Shown in pieces: positions 8,801 to 18,277 of a stretch of 35,492 nt of DNA. The stretch's first letter is position 1. Each line of letters opens with the position of its first letter. A program made the position numbers and the translations under genes. This DNA is from Nitrospiraceae bacterium (GTDB taxonomy: Bacteria; Nitrospirota; Nitrospiria; Nitrospirales; Nitrospiraceae): contig JACMLT010000011.1 in assembly GCA_014379455.1 (NCBI GenBank), forward strand, positions 1 through 35,492, given 5' to 3'. Under the pieces are notes generated by a model. That model made no database searches. It had not been told where the DNA came from and saw nothing but the letters and a program-made list of their open reading frames with translations.

Positions 8801-9934
8801 CTAAATCGATCCCGTTAATGGAAGCGTGAAACTAAACGTGCTTCCCTTTCCCACTTCTGATGTAACCCAAATGCATCCCTTATGGGCCTCAACAATCCAC
8901 TTGGCGATAAAAAGACCAAGACCAAGGCCTCTACGGTCGTTCATCGTGAGCTGCGAGAACCTTTCAAAAATTTTCCCCTGTGCCTCTTCAGGAATCCCGG
9001 ACCCATTGTCGGTTACCGAAACTTCAACCTGAGTCCCCTGCTTCCGTGCGGAAAGCTTAATGGTGCCTCCATTGGGCGTGAACTTCAGTGAATTTCCGAT
9101 CAAGTTGGACAGCACCTGAAGAATTCGGTCGTGATCTACATTGGCGAATATCGGCTCAGTGGATGTGTGGATGGTCATTGAAAAAGACTTACTTGAAACG
9201 ACCGGAGTAAATAGGTCGACACATTCTTGTAGCAAAGCGCGAAAGTCGACATTTTCCAGCTTAAGTTTTAACTGGTCATGTGCCATTCGCTCTACGTCAA
9301 GGAGGTCGCTTATCATCCGATTCATGCCTTCGGCGGCCTGCTCAATTATTCCAAGTTGTTTGAGGAAACTCACTGCACCCACCGCATCCTTAGAAAGACC
9401 TCTCCGTATCAGACCAGCGGAAATCGAAATAGCCACGATTGAATTTTTCAAGTCATGACTGACAATTGCGAGAAAATGATCCCTCGTAATAAGCTCTAAG
9501 TCGACGTGGACTCGTTCTTCGAGAAGTGCGCCGTCCGTGTTTTTACGCTCCTTTTCAAGAAGAGCTTCGGTTTCGGCGATCAACTGTTTTTGAACGCGTT
9601 CCTCTGCCCGAGCACGATCTTCTTCTCCGCGTTCAACAGCTTGGGATTTGTCAGACCCTTCGCGCTCTTGAACTAAAAGTTTCTCGTCCAATCGTGTAGG
9701 TGAAATACCGGTGACTTCACGCTGATGGTCCTTGGCGAGGTCCACTTCCTCACGTTGACTTTCACGAGCTTTATCGGTAGCACGCCGAATGGAACGGAGT
9801 TTCTCACTTGTCTTTTCTTCGACCTCCAGAGTTTTCTGTTCGAGATGTTCGTCAGTTTTTTGCCGCTCATCCTCTAAGGTTTTGTCGGTTTTGTCGCGCA
9901 GTTCTTGGGAAGATTCTGTTTCGTGAGTTTCCAT
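8801..9934 (-). CDS. Soluble sensor histidine kinase with long charged coiled-coil N-terminus
   Basis: IVSHDLKNSI H-box, NLIGNSLKFTPNGG, VTDNGSGIPEEAQGKIFERF, RGLGLGLFIAKWIVEAHKG; E/K/R-rich N-terminus; no TM segment. Confidence 0.85.
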   Translation of the reverse strand: METHETESSQELRDKTDKTLEDERQKTDEHLEQKTLEVEEKTSEKLRSIRRATDKARESQREEVDLAKDHQREVTGISPTRLDEKLLVQEREGSDKSQAVERGEEDRARAEERVQKQLIAETEALLEKERKNTDGALLEERVHVDLELITRDHFLAIVSHDLKNSIVAISISAGLIRRGLSKDAVGAVSFLKQLGIIEQAAEGMNRMISDLLDVERMAHDQLKLKLENVDFRALLQECVDLFTPVVSSKSFSMTIHTSTEPIFANVDHDRILQVLSNLIGNSLKFTPNGGTIKLSARKQGTQVEVSVTDNGSGIPEEAQGKIFERFSQLTMNDRRGLGLGLFIAKWIVEAHKGCIWVTSEVGKGSTFSFTLPLTGSI

Positions 9935-10363
9935 ACGTCTAGTCCTCGCATTCTGTTCTCCAAAAATCAATAGCGTCCACAGGAAGGCAATTTCATCAAA
10001 GGCATGTGTGAAGATGATGCACGAGGGAGATCGAAGAGTTCCCCCATTCTAGGAGGATGCAAAGGACGGCGCAAGACCATGTGAGATACAGGTGGGAGTT
10101 TTGCGTTCTTCCCCGTCCCATAAAATGCCCCCAAGAGGCTCACTCCACCTAAATTGAACCAAATGGTAAAGCGGGCGATAACCCGTTCTAAGAGAGGCGT
10201 TCAGCTATGTTGATAAGGGTTTGTGTGGGCTGATTCTCCACCCAACTGAACGACAGAGTTCGTTACTCTTCCCACCTCAGATGCCCCATGAAACCATTTC
10301 CTTACTTCGCTCTTGCGCCTTGATTTTATCCCTCCTACAATACATCCTCCCTGCGAGGCCTCA

Positions 10364-10696
10364 ATGCGCTTCACAATCCGCCCCTTCCGCCGCTTCCCCG
10401 TGCAATGCTCTGTGACCTACAACGCCGGACCATTCCAGGGCCAAGGCACCGTGTGGAATCTTTCGTGTGCCGGATGGCGTCTCTCAGGAGATCTGCCCAT
10501 GCGATCTGGGGAAACTCTCTCTCTCACCGTCACGCTCCCGAATGAGCAGCACATCCTCATTCCCCAAGCCGTTGTCCGGTGGTCACGGGGCCAGGAGTTT
10601 GCCGTGGAGAATCTAGCGATTGAGCCACACACACAGGCTCGGCTTCAGCATTATGTGAAGTGGTTGGTGCAGGATCCTCACGAGATCGGTCTGTGA
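10364..10696 (+). CDS. PilZ domain-containing protein
   Basis: RPFRRFPVQCSVTYNAGPFQGQGTVWNLSCAGWRLSGDLPMRSGETLSLTVTLPNEQ, PilZ-like RxxxR...S.xGWR pattern. Confidence 0.75.
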   Translation: MRFTIRPFRRFPVQCSVTYNAGPFQGQGTVWNLSCAGWRLSGDLPMRSGETLSLTVTLPNEQHILIPQAVVRWSRGQEFAVENLAIEPHTQARLQHYVKWLVQDPHEIGL

Positions 10697-10709
10697 GTGA
10701 GGGTGCCCT

Positions 10710-11162
10710 ATGTTGTTCCAATTCACTATCGCTCTCGTCTACTCGATGATCTCTCTTGCAGGACTACAAGACGGTCTCGTAGCGGTCTCGCTCGCAAAGG
10801 AGCAACAGATGTCGGACCAGCCTGGGCTCACACCCTACACACCAACCAAAATTGAATGGTTGGCGTTAACAGTGAACTCTCAACTTCAGTATGAGCGACA
10901 TACGAATGACCCATATGAGCTGTTCGTCGTTCAGGCGGATCACGACACCTTGCAGATCTTCATTCGGTATCTACCCGCTGTATACCCCCGGCCACGGGCC
11001 GGCGATCCACGGCCATTCCCCGCCGGCGACTCCGAGGCCATGAAGCGCAAAGTTAAGCCAGCTCGGGAGAAGATCATGACTACGGCAAAACGCTATGGGT
11101 GGGACACATGGGTGAAGATTCAGGAGCCGGTCGAATCGCCTCCGCCCTTACAGAAAAAATGA
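10710..11162 (+). CDS. Hypothetical protein with N-terminal hydrophobic segment
   Basis: Intact 150-aa ORF 14 nt downstream of the PilZ gene, same strand. Confidence 0.55.
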   Translation: MLFQFTIALVYSMISLAGLQDGLVAVSLAKEQQMSDQPGLTPYTPTKIEWLALTVNSQLQYERHTNDPYELFVVQADHDTLQIFIRYLPAVYPRPRAGDPRPFPAGDSEAMKRKVKPAREKIMTTAKRYGWDTWVKIQEPVESPPPLQKK

Positions 11163-11268
11163 CACTGAAGTGCACGATCGAGAGCGCCCGACTGTCCCTT
11201 GAAAAGTGGAGAATCGAAGAGGACGGGGATCATCATGTTTTGTCATGCGGACGTTTCCGACGCGCGGC

Positions 11269-12054
11269 TTAGCTCGAAGAGTGTGCCGCGCCAGGAAACG
11301 ATTGCATATTGAGCAGTCGGAAATCCGGGATTTGCTCTGGATGCGAAATGAATGCCATCTCTGCGACGGCCATTTCGCCTCGTTCGCTGGTCGCCATGAT
11401 TTTCACCTCGTATGTGTCCACGGGAATACGGCAATGGAGGTCTTCCGGTACTGACGTGAGGCGAAGAAATGAGGATCCGTCATGACCTAAAAAGAAACTG
11501 AAGACATCGACAAACACGGCATCCAGATATTGCGGGTCTTTGGTGGGATAAACATTGAAGTTTGTCGATCCGACCCGGTCATGCCTCAGCTTCAGGTGAC
11601 TGCCAACGGCAGAAAAATTCTGCGGAGTCTTTTCCAAAGACATCAGTTTCACTTCTACGTTCCTGAGGGGCACATTGTCACGATTGATCAAGGCGATGCG
11701 ATAGGTGTACAGTTTTCCGCTGGTGTGCACAGGCAGTGACTGATCGATGCCTGAATCCGCCTGCACCCAGGGCTCTCCCTCGCAAATCATCACAGACAAT
11801 TTGCCATGTTTTAAATTCGGCCGCAGGTATAAATGAATCGCCCATGCACAGAAACCCGCAAACGCAATCCAATAGATCCAGCTATCTATAGACTTATCCG
11901 CCAGCCATGATGGGACATCCTCAATGCCGAAATAAAGGAACCAGGCTTCCACATTGGAACGGGCGTGCCGAGGGGTGACGGTCGACAGCAACATGAGCAA
12001 CCCGCACACCAAGCTTGGGACTGATTGAAGAAGCCATTTCCAGTACACTCGCAT
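11269..12054 (-). CDS. Hypothetical membrane protein (two N-terminal TM helices, soluble C-terminal domain)
   Basis: WLLQSVPSLVCGLLMLLSTV and SWIYWIAFAGFCAWAIHLYL helices; 261-aa ORF. Confidence 0.65.
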   Translation of the reverse strand: MRVYWKWLLQSVPSLVCGLLMLLSTVTPRHARSNVEAWFLYFGIEDVPSWLADKSIDSWIYWIAFAGFCAWAIHLYLRPNLKHGKLSVMICEGEPWVQADSGIDQSLPVHTSGKLYTYRIALINRDNVPLRNVEVKLMSLEKTPQNFSAVGSHLKLRHDRVGSTNFNVYPTKDPQYLDAVFVDVFSFFLGHDGSSFLRLTSVPEDLHCRIPVDTYEVKIMATSERGEMAVAEMAFISHPEQIPDFRLLNMQSFPGAAHSSS

Positions 12055-12519
12055 GGCACGCTCCCTTTGATTTTTTCAAGAGTAGGCGGTTTCTTGGGAA
12101 GTGGCAAGTCAAACATCATCGCACGAGAAGCCATAGAATCAGTCCGGGAATAGAAACGGCAAGGCTGCAGCGGGAGGTCGTCGCGTTGAACGGTATGAAT
12201 GATGGATACGTGAACCACTCTCTATGAGACAGGCCACAGTGGGTTGCTAGAGCAGCCTTGCTCTCCGCAAAGACAGATCGCAGCAGACCTACTCATCAAC
12301 CAACAGCAGAGAGGACTATGTCAACAATCCACCTAGAGTCCTGCAAGTCCACAGCAAGTGAAGTGGGCTGAGGTCGAAATTGCGCGGGGCCTCGGGTTTT
12401 CAATGGTGCAGGCGTGCTTGCGGAAGAGACTTCCCCGCATTCGGCAGGATGAGCTCCACGGAAGTCCCTGTGTGAATCCGCCACGACCGTATGAGAAATG
12501 GCACGACGACTCGGAGAGC

Positions 12520-13854
12520 TTATGGCACGGAAGAGCGGTGATCGTCGCGGGAATGACCCTCTCGAATCCGCCCGTGGTGACGGCCCAGGTAGAAGCCATT
12601 CGTAAGCCACAGGACAGCAATCGGAACGGCAGCGAACGCCGTTTCGCCGATGGTGAGGCCCGCCGATTGCAGCGCGTTGGAGAACCAACTACTCGCCATG
12701 TCACCGCCGCGGTGCACGACCGTATCGATCACGTTCTTGGCCTGATACTTTTCCTCCTTCGACACGACTGTGAACAACGTCTCTCGAGTCGGCTTGGCAA
12801 TCGCAAACTCTCCGGCTCGCCGCAGGACACCGAAGACGACCAGCACGCCTAGAATCGGCGCCAGGCCGAAGACGGAAAACCCGACGACGTTGAACGCCGG
12901 GACGAGGACAAGCATCGCCGTCACTCCAAGTCCCGCAAGCAATCGTCCTGTTAGAAAAACCTGCGCGAGGACCGTCAGACCGTTTACGGCGAAATCGACC
13001 CAGGCGAACAGCTGGGTGCGTTCCTCAGCGCTGCCCACCACTTGAGGCACGAGCACCATCTGCTGGCTGTACAGCATTGTCGAGAGCACGGAATAACAGG
13101 CCAAGTAGAGGCAGATACCCAGCAAATAACGAGATTGCAGAATCTTTGTGAGACCGATCCAGAGACTGGGTGTCGCGCGCTCGTCGACCTCGGTTTTGAG
13201 AATCGTGGTGCCTGCTCCTTCCCTGGTGTGTCGAGGGTGCGTCCGAAGAACGGCGAAGAAACAGGTCATGGCTGCCAGCAACAACCCGATGGAGACCAAC
13301 AACAAAGGCGCCACGCCGAGAAAGGGCACCATCAGCGCGGTAAACAGCGGACCCGCAACAGCCCCGCTGCTCCCACCTGCGGCAATGAATCCGAATAGCC
13401 GTCGCGCGGACTCGGTGGAATATAGATCAGCCATGACGCTCCAAAACACCGAGACCACGAATAGGTTGAAGACACTCACCCACACGAAGAACACCGGCGC
13501 CACCGTCGTGCGAGGGAGGTCGCTTATCAGGGCGAGGAAAAACAGGAACAGATTGCTCGAGAAAAAAATGTAGATCGTTGGAATGAGCCGGCGAACCGGG
13601 AGACGTCCGGCGATCCAGCCAAAGAGCGGCACCAAGACCAACATCGAGACGAATACGGCGGAAAAGAGCCACGGCAGGTTCTGCACGCCGGTTTGCACGC
13701 CCATTTCATCGCGCACCGGCCGCAAGACATAGTACGAAGCCAGCAGGGTGAAGAAGCAGAGAAACGACCAGAGGAGGCCGCGCAATTCTTCGCGGTTGAC
13801 GGGAGTAAACCGGCTGAGAATGCGATGGAACGATGATGGAGTGAGCGGCAGCAT
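12520..13854 (-). CDS. MFS / NTP-NDP exchange-like transporter
   Basis: 444 aa, ~12 TM; LLWSFLCFFTLLASYYVLRPVRDEMGVQTGVQNLPWLFSAVFVSMLVLVPLFGW is typical of MFS proteins related to ADP/ATP translocases. Confidence 0.75.
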   Translation of the reverse strand: MLPLTPSSFHRILSRFTPVNREELRGLLWSFLCFFTLLASYYVLRPVRDEMGVQTGVQNLPWLFSAVFVSMLVLVPLFGWIAGRLPVRRLIPTIYIFFSSNLFLFFLALISDLPRTTVAPVFFVWVSVFNLFVVSVFWSVMADLYSTESARRLFGFIAAGGSSGAVAGPLFTALMVPFLGVAPLLLVSIGLLLAAMTCFFAVLRTHPRHTREGAGTTILKTEVDERATPSLWIGLTKILQSRYLLGICLYLACYSVLSTMLYSQQMVLVPQVVGSAEERTQLFAWVDFAVNGLTVLAQVFLTGRLLAGLGVTAMLVLVPAFNVVGFSVFGLAPILGVLVVFGVLRRAGEFAIAKPTRETLFTVVSKEEKYQAKNVIDTVVHRGGDMASSWFSNALQSAGLTIGETAFAAVPIAVLWLTNGFYLGRHHGRIREGHSRDDHRSSVP

Positions 13855-14178
13855 TCGGGTAGGTTCGAATGCCGCGACTATACAGGAAGCGGATGTTGGA
13901 AGCTACTTGGGTGGAGGTGAAGAGAGGTTAAACCATGTGGTCAGACGCGACTAAACGTGGGGATCCCAGATGTCTTCGCCTTCTCGGTCAAGAAGAACCG
14001 ACTCGTCGCCCTGCCTTGCGCATTGAAGCAGCCAGCTCTCGTAGCTTGTCGCGACATGTCTTGTTGATTTGCTGCGGTCCATGACACCGAGTGAACCATT
14101 CAACCGGGCGTTAGAGAGAGCGGGCATCCGCATCCCATCATGCCGTTTTGCAACCTCCAGTCATCTGAGGAGCCCCTT

Positions 14179-14622
14179 CTAAGAGGCAGGGCCAGGTAGT
14201 CGTTTCATGAATTCCTCGACGCGGTTCTTGAGCAGGAAAAAGGCCGTATCAAACGCCGCGTCTATCTCGGCCTCTGATCCAGTAACTTTGGCCGGGTCAG
14301 GCGTGCTCCAATGGAGCTTCTTGGGTCTGCCAGGGAATCGTGGGCAGCTTTCCTCAGCAGCATGATCGCAGACCGTGATGACCAGATCGAACGATTGTGC
14401 AGCACACTCATCCCATGACTTGCTGCGTGGCTGTCCAGGATCGATGCCATGCCGCTGCAGCGTCTCAATCGATTTCTGGTGGACATAGCCAGCTGGAACA
14501 CTTCCGGCACTCCATGCTCGATACCGGCCATGGCCGAGCTGATTGATCAGTGCTTCACCCATCACGGAGCGGCAAGAATTACCCGTGCACAGCACCAGCA
14601 CGTTGAGCACATCCAACTTCAT
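14179..14622 (-). CDS. arsC: Arsenate reductase, low-molecular-weight PTP type
   Basis: VLVLCTGNSCRSVMGEALIN...WSAGSVPAG...SKSWDECAAQSFDLVITVCDHAAEESCP; start overlaps the arsI stop (TGATG). Confidence 0.9.
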   Translation of the reverse strand: MKLDVLNVLVLCTGNSCRSVMGEALINQLGHGRYRAWSAGSVPAGYVHQKSIETLQRHGIDPGQPRSKSWDECAAQSFDLVITVCDHAAEESCPRFPGRPKKLHWSTPDPAKVTGSEAEIDAAFDTAFFLLKNRVEEFMKRLPGPAS

Positions 14623-15095
14623 CAGCCGCAGCACCCGGCAGTTTTGTCAGACGGTTCACCGCAATCCTGTTTTCCCATCGCTTCCGGTGTGCAGCAGGCG
14701 CTTTCAGTCTGATCGAGCTGGCCTGAAAATAGCTGAGCGTCCTCCATCGTCCGGTACGCTTCCCACGGAATGCCGGCGGGATCTTGTATCCAGGATTTGT
14801 CCGACCGGGCGTAACAGCAGACCGCTTCGCCTTCCTCGACAATGGCCATTTCCCCAGCCTTGAGACGCTCGCGCAACTCTACCAATTCGCTCTCTTCCTC
14901 GACCTGGATACCCAGATGATCGACCCCATTTTTCTTCGCACGCGTGGATATCGCAAAGTTCACGCGGGGGTCTTCCAGCAACCATTTGGCATAATCCGTT
15001 TTCGTTTTTACCGGTTCCGCACCGAACAGCGCACTATAAAAGCGGATGGACTCATCGAGTTGTTCCACCCCCACATGGATATGAAATCGTTTCAT
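14622..15095 (-). CDS. arsI: ArsI/CadI family vicinal-oxygen-chelate metalloenzyme
   Basis: MKRFHIHVGVEQLDESIRFYSALFGAEPVKTKTDYAKW...GVDHLGIQVE...EAVCCYARSDKSWIQDPAGIPWEAY, Cys-rich tail SACCTPE...TAGCCG. Confidence 0.88.
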   Translation of the reverse strand: MKRFHIHVGVEQLDESIRFYSALFGAEPVKTKTDYAKWLLEDPRVNFAISTRAKKNGVDHLGIQVEEESELVELRERLKAGEMAIVEEGEAVCCYARSDKSWIQDPAGIPWEAYRTMEDAQLFSGQLDQTESACCTPEAMGKQDCGEPSDKTAGCCG

Positions 15096-15463
15096 AATAT
15101 GTTCTCCTTTGGTTCACAACAGTGTGACAGTTCGATGATCGAGCATTTCCGCTTTGTATCGCTGCGGATACTGGCAAATTCGACGCGACAACAGTCCTTG
15201 ACCATGTAACGGATCAGACCTGAAAAAAACTCGAAATCGGCACGATAGATCACAGATCTCCCTTCCCGGCGAGACACGACGAGGCCCGCATGGCTCATGT
15301 GCGACAGATGGAACGACAGCGTATTGTGCGGAATATGTAAAGATTCGCTCAGCGTACCAGCCGGCGCACCGGCAGGGCCACATTCGACCAGCAACCGATA
15401 CACCCGCAGACGGGTGTCCTGCGACAGCGCGTCAAAGGCAGCGAGCGCGCCCTTAATATCCAT
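15092..15463 (-). CDS. arsR: ArsR-family transcriptional repressor
   Basis: ALSQDTRLRVYRLLVECGPAGAPAGTLSESLHIPHNTLSFHLSHMSHAGLVVSRREGRSVIYRAD; Cys pairs DCC and HCC in the C-terminus; ATGA overlap with arsI. Confidence 0.9.
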   Translation of the reverse strand: MDIKGALAAFDALSQDTRLRVYRLLVECGPAGAPAGTLSESLHIPHNTLSFHLSHMSHAGLVVSRREGRSVIYRADFEFFSGLIRYMVKDCCRVEFASIRSDTKRKCSIIELSHCCEPKENIL

Positions 15464-15580
15464 ATGTCTAGAATGATCGACATGTCATGCGTAGTCAACC
15501 GTTATCTTTCCCGACCTCTCCTGCCCACAGGAATTCTCCAGTTTTATAACGCCCAACTTGAGCAGCGGCAAAGGAATCTG

Positions 15581-15648
15581 TTCGAATCATTGGTTTTCTG
15601 CCACTCCGAAATCAGTGGGTGTAAGTTCTCCCCCCACCAGACCCATTA
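15581..15648 (+). repeat. Decayed relative of the tRNA-fragment repeat
   Basis: TTCGAATCATTGGTTTTCTGCCACTCCGAAATCAGTGGGTGTAAGTTCTCCCCCCACCAGACCCATT aligns along its length with TTCGAATAATTGGCCTTCTGCCACTTTTAATCAGCGGGCCGTAGGTTCGACCCCTACACGGCCCACC. Confidence 0.6.
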
Positions 15649-15768
15649 AGCTCACTCTCACACTTTCTACCACTTGCGATATTGTCTGACCGAACTCCAT
15701 GGTATTTCTTTCACACACATCATCATTCTTAATACAACTGTAACATTGGAGGTCTATGCTCTCATCGG

Positions 15769-16536
15769 ATGGCTCAGGTTCATGAGCGTCTCACTGTGGC
15801 CTCAAGCTGCTCCGCCTATACCCATATGACAATCCATGCGCCCAAGAAGATACTGATCGTCGAAGACGAAGCAGATATTGCTCACTTGGTGAAACTGTAT
15901 CTTGAAAAAGATGGGTTTCGAACGACGATCGCCGCGACAGGTAGCCAAGGCCTCACGATGATCAAGACCAACCGCCCCGATATGGTCATTCTGGATCTCA
16001 TGCTCCCTGAGATGGATGGATTGGAGATCTGCAAGAAGATCCGCATGGCACCGGACACTGCCCTGCTCCCTGTTCTGATGTTGACCGCCAAGGCCGAAGA
16101 GTCCGACACCATCATCGGGCTCGAACTGGGAGCTGATGACTATGTCACCAAGCCGTTTAGCCCCAAAGTATTGGTTACGCGTGTCAAGGCTCTGTTCCGA
16201 CGATTAGAGCGAACCCATGACCCGAAGCAAACGTCATACGCCTACGGTTCGCTGATGGTGGATCTCTCTCGACACGAAGTGATGGTTGATGGCAAAGAAA
16301 TCTGCTTGACCGCAAAGGAATTTGGATTACTTGAACAACTCCTACATCACCCCGGCCGGGTGTTGACCCGCGATGTCCTCTTGAATGCGGTGTGGGGCTA
16401 TGACTACTACGGCACCACTAGAACCGTGGACGTACATATCCGCCGGCTGAAACTCAAAATCCCGCTACTCGATGAGGCCATCATCTCAGTCAAATCTCTT
16501 GGATATAAGCTATCTGATCAAGTCCCTGTAAAGTAG
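15769..16536 (+). CDS. OmpR/PhoB-type response regulator (true start probably ATG near 15826)
   Basis: KKILIVEDEADIAHLVKLYLEKDGF...VILDLMLPEMDGLEICKKIR...PVLMLTAKAEESDTIIGLELGADDYVTKPFSP...LTAKEFGLLEQLLHHPGRVLTRDVLLNAVWGYDYYGTTRTVDVHIRRLKLKI. Confidence 0.92.
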   Translation: MAQVHERLTVASSCSAYTHMTIHAPKKILIVEDEADIAHLVKLYLEKDGFRTTIAATGSQGLTMIKTNRPDMVILDLMLPEMDGLEICKKIRMAPDTALLPVLMLTAKAEESDTIIGLELGADDYVTKPFSPKVLVTRVKALFRRLERTHDPKQTSYAYGSLMVDLSRHEVMVDGKEICLTAKEFGLLEQLLHHPGRVLTRDVLLNAVWGYDYYGTTRTVDVHIRRLKLKIPLLDEAIISVKSLGYKLSDQVPVK

Positions 16537-16558
16537 CTTGAACCGACGATCTGTCCAA

Positions 16559-16855
16559 ATGACCAGGAGACGGAAATGGTATTCCTTCGTTTCGTGTTGC
16601 CTCGTGACGCTCCTTCTGTCGTGCAGCCATCCCAGAATGGATGAGTTCGAAGCCAGTATCGGCCAGATCGTGCAGGACGACCTAATCCGCCGATTCGGCT
16701 ACCCCCAGCGGTTCAAGAAACTTCCGACCGGGAGCGAGGTATGGGACTACGAGTTCCTGGCAGGGAATTCTCGATGTGTGGGCTACCGCGTGTTTTTCGA
16801 TCAAGACCGTCGATCCCAACGATGGGAACCACAGAGCTGTAGGATCAACCAGTAG
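16559..16855 (+). CDS. Small lipoprotein, SmpA/BamE-like pattern
   Basis: LLLSCSHPR lipobox; IGQIVQDDLIRRFGYPQRFKKLPTGSEVWDYEF resembles the G-x-x-x-D-x-x-x-x-x-G-x-P pattern. Confidence 0.55.
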   Translation: MTRRRKWYSFVSCCLVTLLLSCSHPRMDEFEASIGQIVQDDLIRRFGYPQRFKKLPTGSEVWDYEFLAGNSRCVGYRVFFDQDRRSQRWEPQSCRINQ

Positions 16856-16917
16856 TGCGGAAACTTCTGAACGGCTGGTTCGCCGAGAAAATGGCCAATG
16901 AAGACGTTCTTTCGACA

Positions 16918-16952
16918 GCGCGTCTCGGTCTGGCCTCCAGACCGAGACGCGC
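16918..16952. terminator. Perfect 16-bp inverted repeat between convergent genes
   Basis: GCGCGTCTCGGTCTGG-CCT-CCAGACCGAGACGCGC, between the + strand gene ending 16855 and the - strand cld ending 16971. Confidence 0.75.
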
Positions 16953-16970
16953 ATCGTGCGGAGAGACAGA

Positions 16971-17756
16971 CTAGCGGCTTAGGATCTCCAGAATTTCATC
17001 CAGTGGGCGGATGGTGCCGAGTAGTGTAGGCTCACCGAACCGTTTGTTGTGGTGGTTCTCTTTCACCTGCAATAACGCGGTCACGAGATTGTTAAAGTCA
17101 TCCAGCTTGGCTGTCTCAAAATACGTGATGAAGTCCAGATCGTCCAAGCCGCTGGAGTGATAGAGCTTGCGCTTGACGGTCTTCAGATACAGTACCGTCG
17201 CATCCGTATGTTCCTTCATCAAGGTGGTTCGCGCCTCTTGGGGCATCAGCCACCAATCCGCATCTTTGCGGACGGGAACCACGACTACGTATGGACTGCC
17301 CTGAGGCGGCGGAGTCTTCAGCTCGGCCTTCAGATCCTCTGGAAATTTCGGCACATAATTCAACGCCTTCGTGATGCCATTGAACGAATCGGTGTTCTTG
17401 AGGCTTTTCCCAAATGTCGTGCCCATGAAGTCCACCAGAAAATTCTGGTTGTCGAGCATTTCCTTGGAGTGCACCCTGAGGAAAAAGTCCGCTCTCTCGG
17501 ACAATCCCCGCAACAAGTAGGTATCCACGGCGATCTTGTCCGCATGCTTTTGAAATACCTTTTTCACATCCGCCACGCTGTTAGCCCTGGTCTCCTTATC
17601 CATTTGCGACCATTGATCTCCGACCTTGAAGACCGCAAAGGTTGCGTATACGCCTGGCTCCTTCAATAACTTTTCCCGATCCACCTCAGCGCCGGCAGCT
17701 TGTGCGAAAGTTACGACGGCAAGAGCTATGAAGGCCAAGACTGATCTATTTCGCAT
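16971..17756 (-). CDS. cld: Chlorite dismutase, exported
   Basis: MRNRSVLAFIALAVVTFAQAAGAEVDREKLLKEPGVYATFAVFKVGDQW...LLRGLSERADFFLRVHS...LYHSSGLDDLDFITYFETAKLDDFNNLV, typical Nitrospira-type periplasmic Cld. Confidence 0.92.
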   Translation of the reverse strand: MRNRSVLAFIALAVVTFAQAAGAEVDREKLLKEPGVYATFAVFKVGDQWSQMDKETRANSVADVKKVFQKHADKIAVDTYLLRGLSERADFFLRVHSKEMLDNQNFLVDFMGTTFGKSLKNTDSFNGITKALNYVPKFPEDLKAELKTPPPQGSPYVVVVPVRKDADWWLMPQEARTTLMKEHTDATVLYLKTVKRKLYHSSGLDDLDFITYFETAKLDDFNNLVTALLQVKENHHNKRFGEPTLLGTIRPLDEILEILSR

Positions 17757-17896
17757 GTCGATTCTCCTTATGATTGGTGTAGGAATATCATGAGCGTCTC
17801 TGAGGCCTTTGATTCTATCATGAGCGATCTCTACCGCGTGGCCCGTGACATGTCGATGGAGTTGTACGAGACGAACCCTACGCCCTGGAGACAGAG

Positions 17897-18277
17897 CTAG
17901 GACTTCGGTTTCGGCGGAGTTCGAGCCGCATCCTTTACAGAGGGCTCTGTGTCGAGAGGTTCTTTGATCTGGAGCCCGATATTTCGTAGCGCTTTCCCAT
18001 ACTCTCCGCAATACTCACGGGCACGCGCTGGTGCCTGCTCATACGTCTCCAAACAGGCCCGGTACGACTTCAGAAGCAAGTTCGCCTCGTTGTAGACGGC
18101 TGTGGCCGCTTCGTCTTGTCGAAACTGTTGACATTGAATCGCCACTTCTCGATCGAGCAGCGTCTCGCTCGGCATTTTTCCACAGGTCATGTCGATGTAC
18201 TTCTGGGGACGCGCACAGCCCATCGTGACACACAACAGCACGCATGAAGCCAATATACCAAACGTTTTTATCAGCAT
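17897..18277 (-). CDS. Putative lipoprotein, unknown function
   Basis: MLIKTFGILASCVLLCVTMGCARPQKY: signal with lipobox TMGC. Confidence 0.6.
   Translation of the reverse strand: MLIKTFGILASCVLLCVTMGCARPQKYIDMTCGKMPSETLLDREVAIQCQQFRQDEAATAVYNEANLLLKSYRACLETYEQAPARAREYCGEYGKALRNIGLQIKEPLDTEPSVKDAARTPPKPKS

Noticed and set aside
12358-13573. Plus-strand ORFs opposite the MFS-type transporter
   Set aside because: Low-complexity antisense translations of a clear membrane-protein gene.
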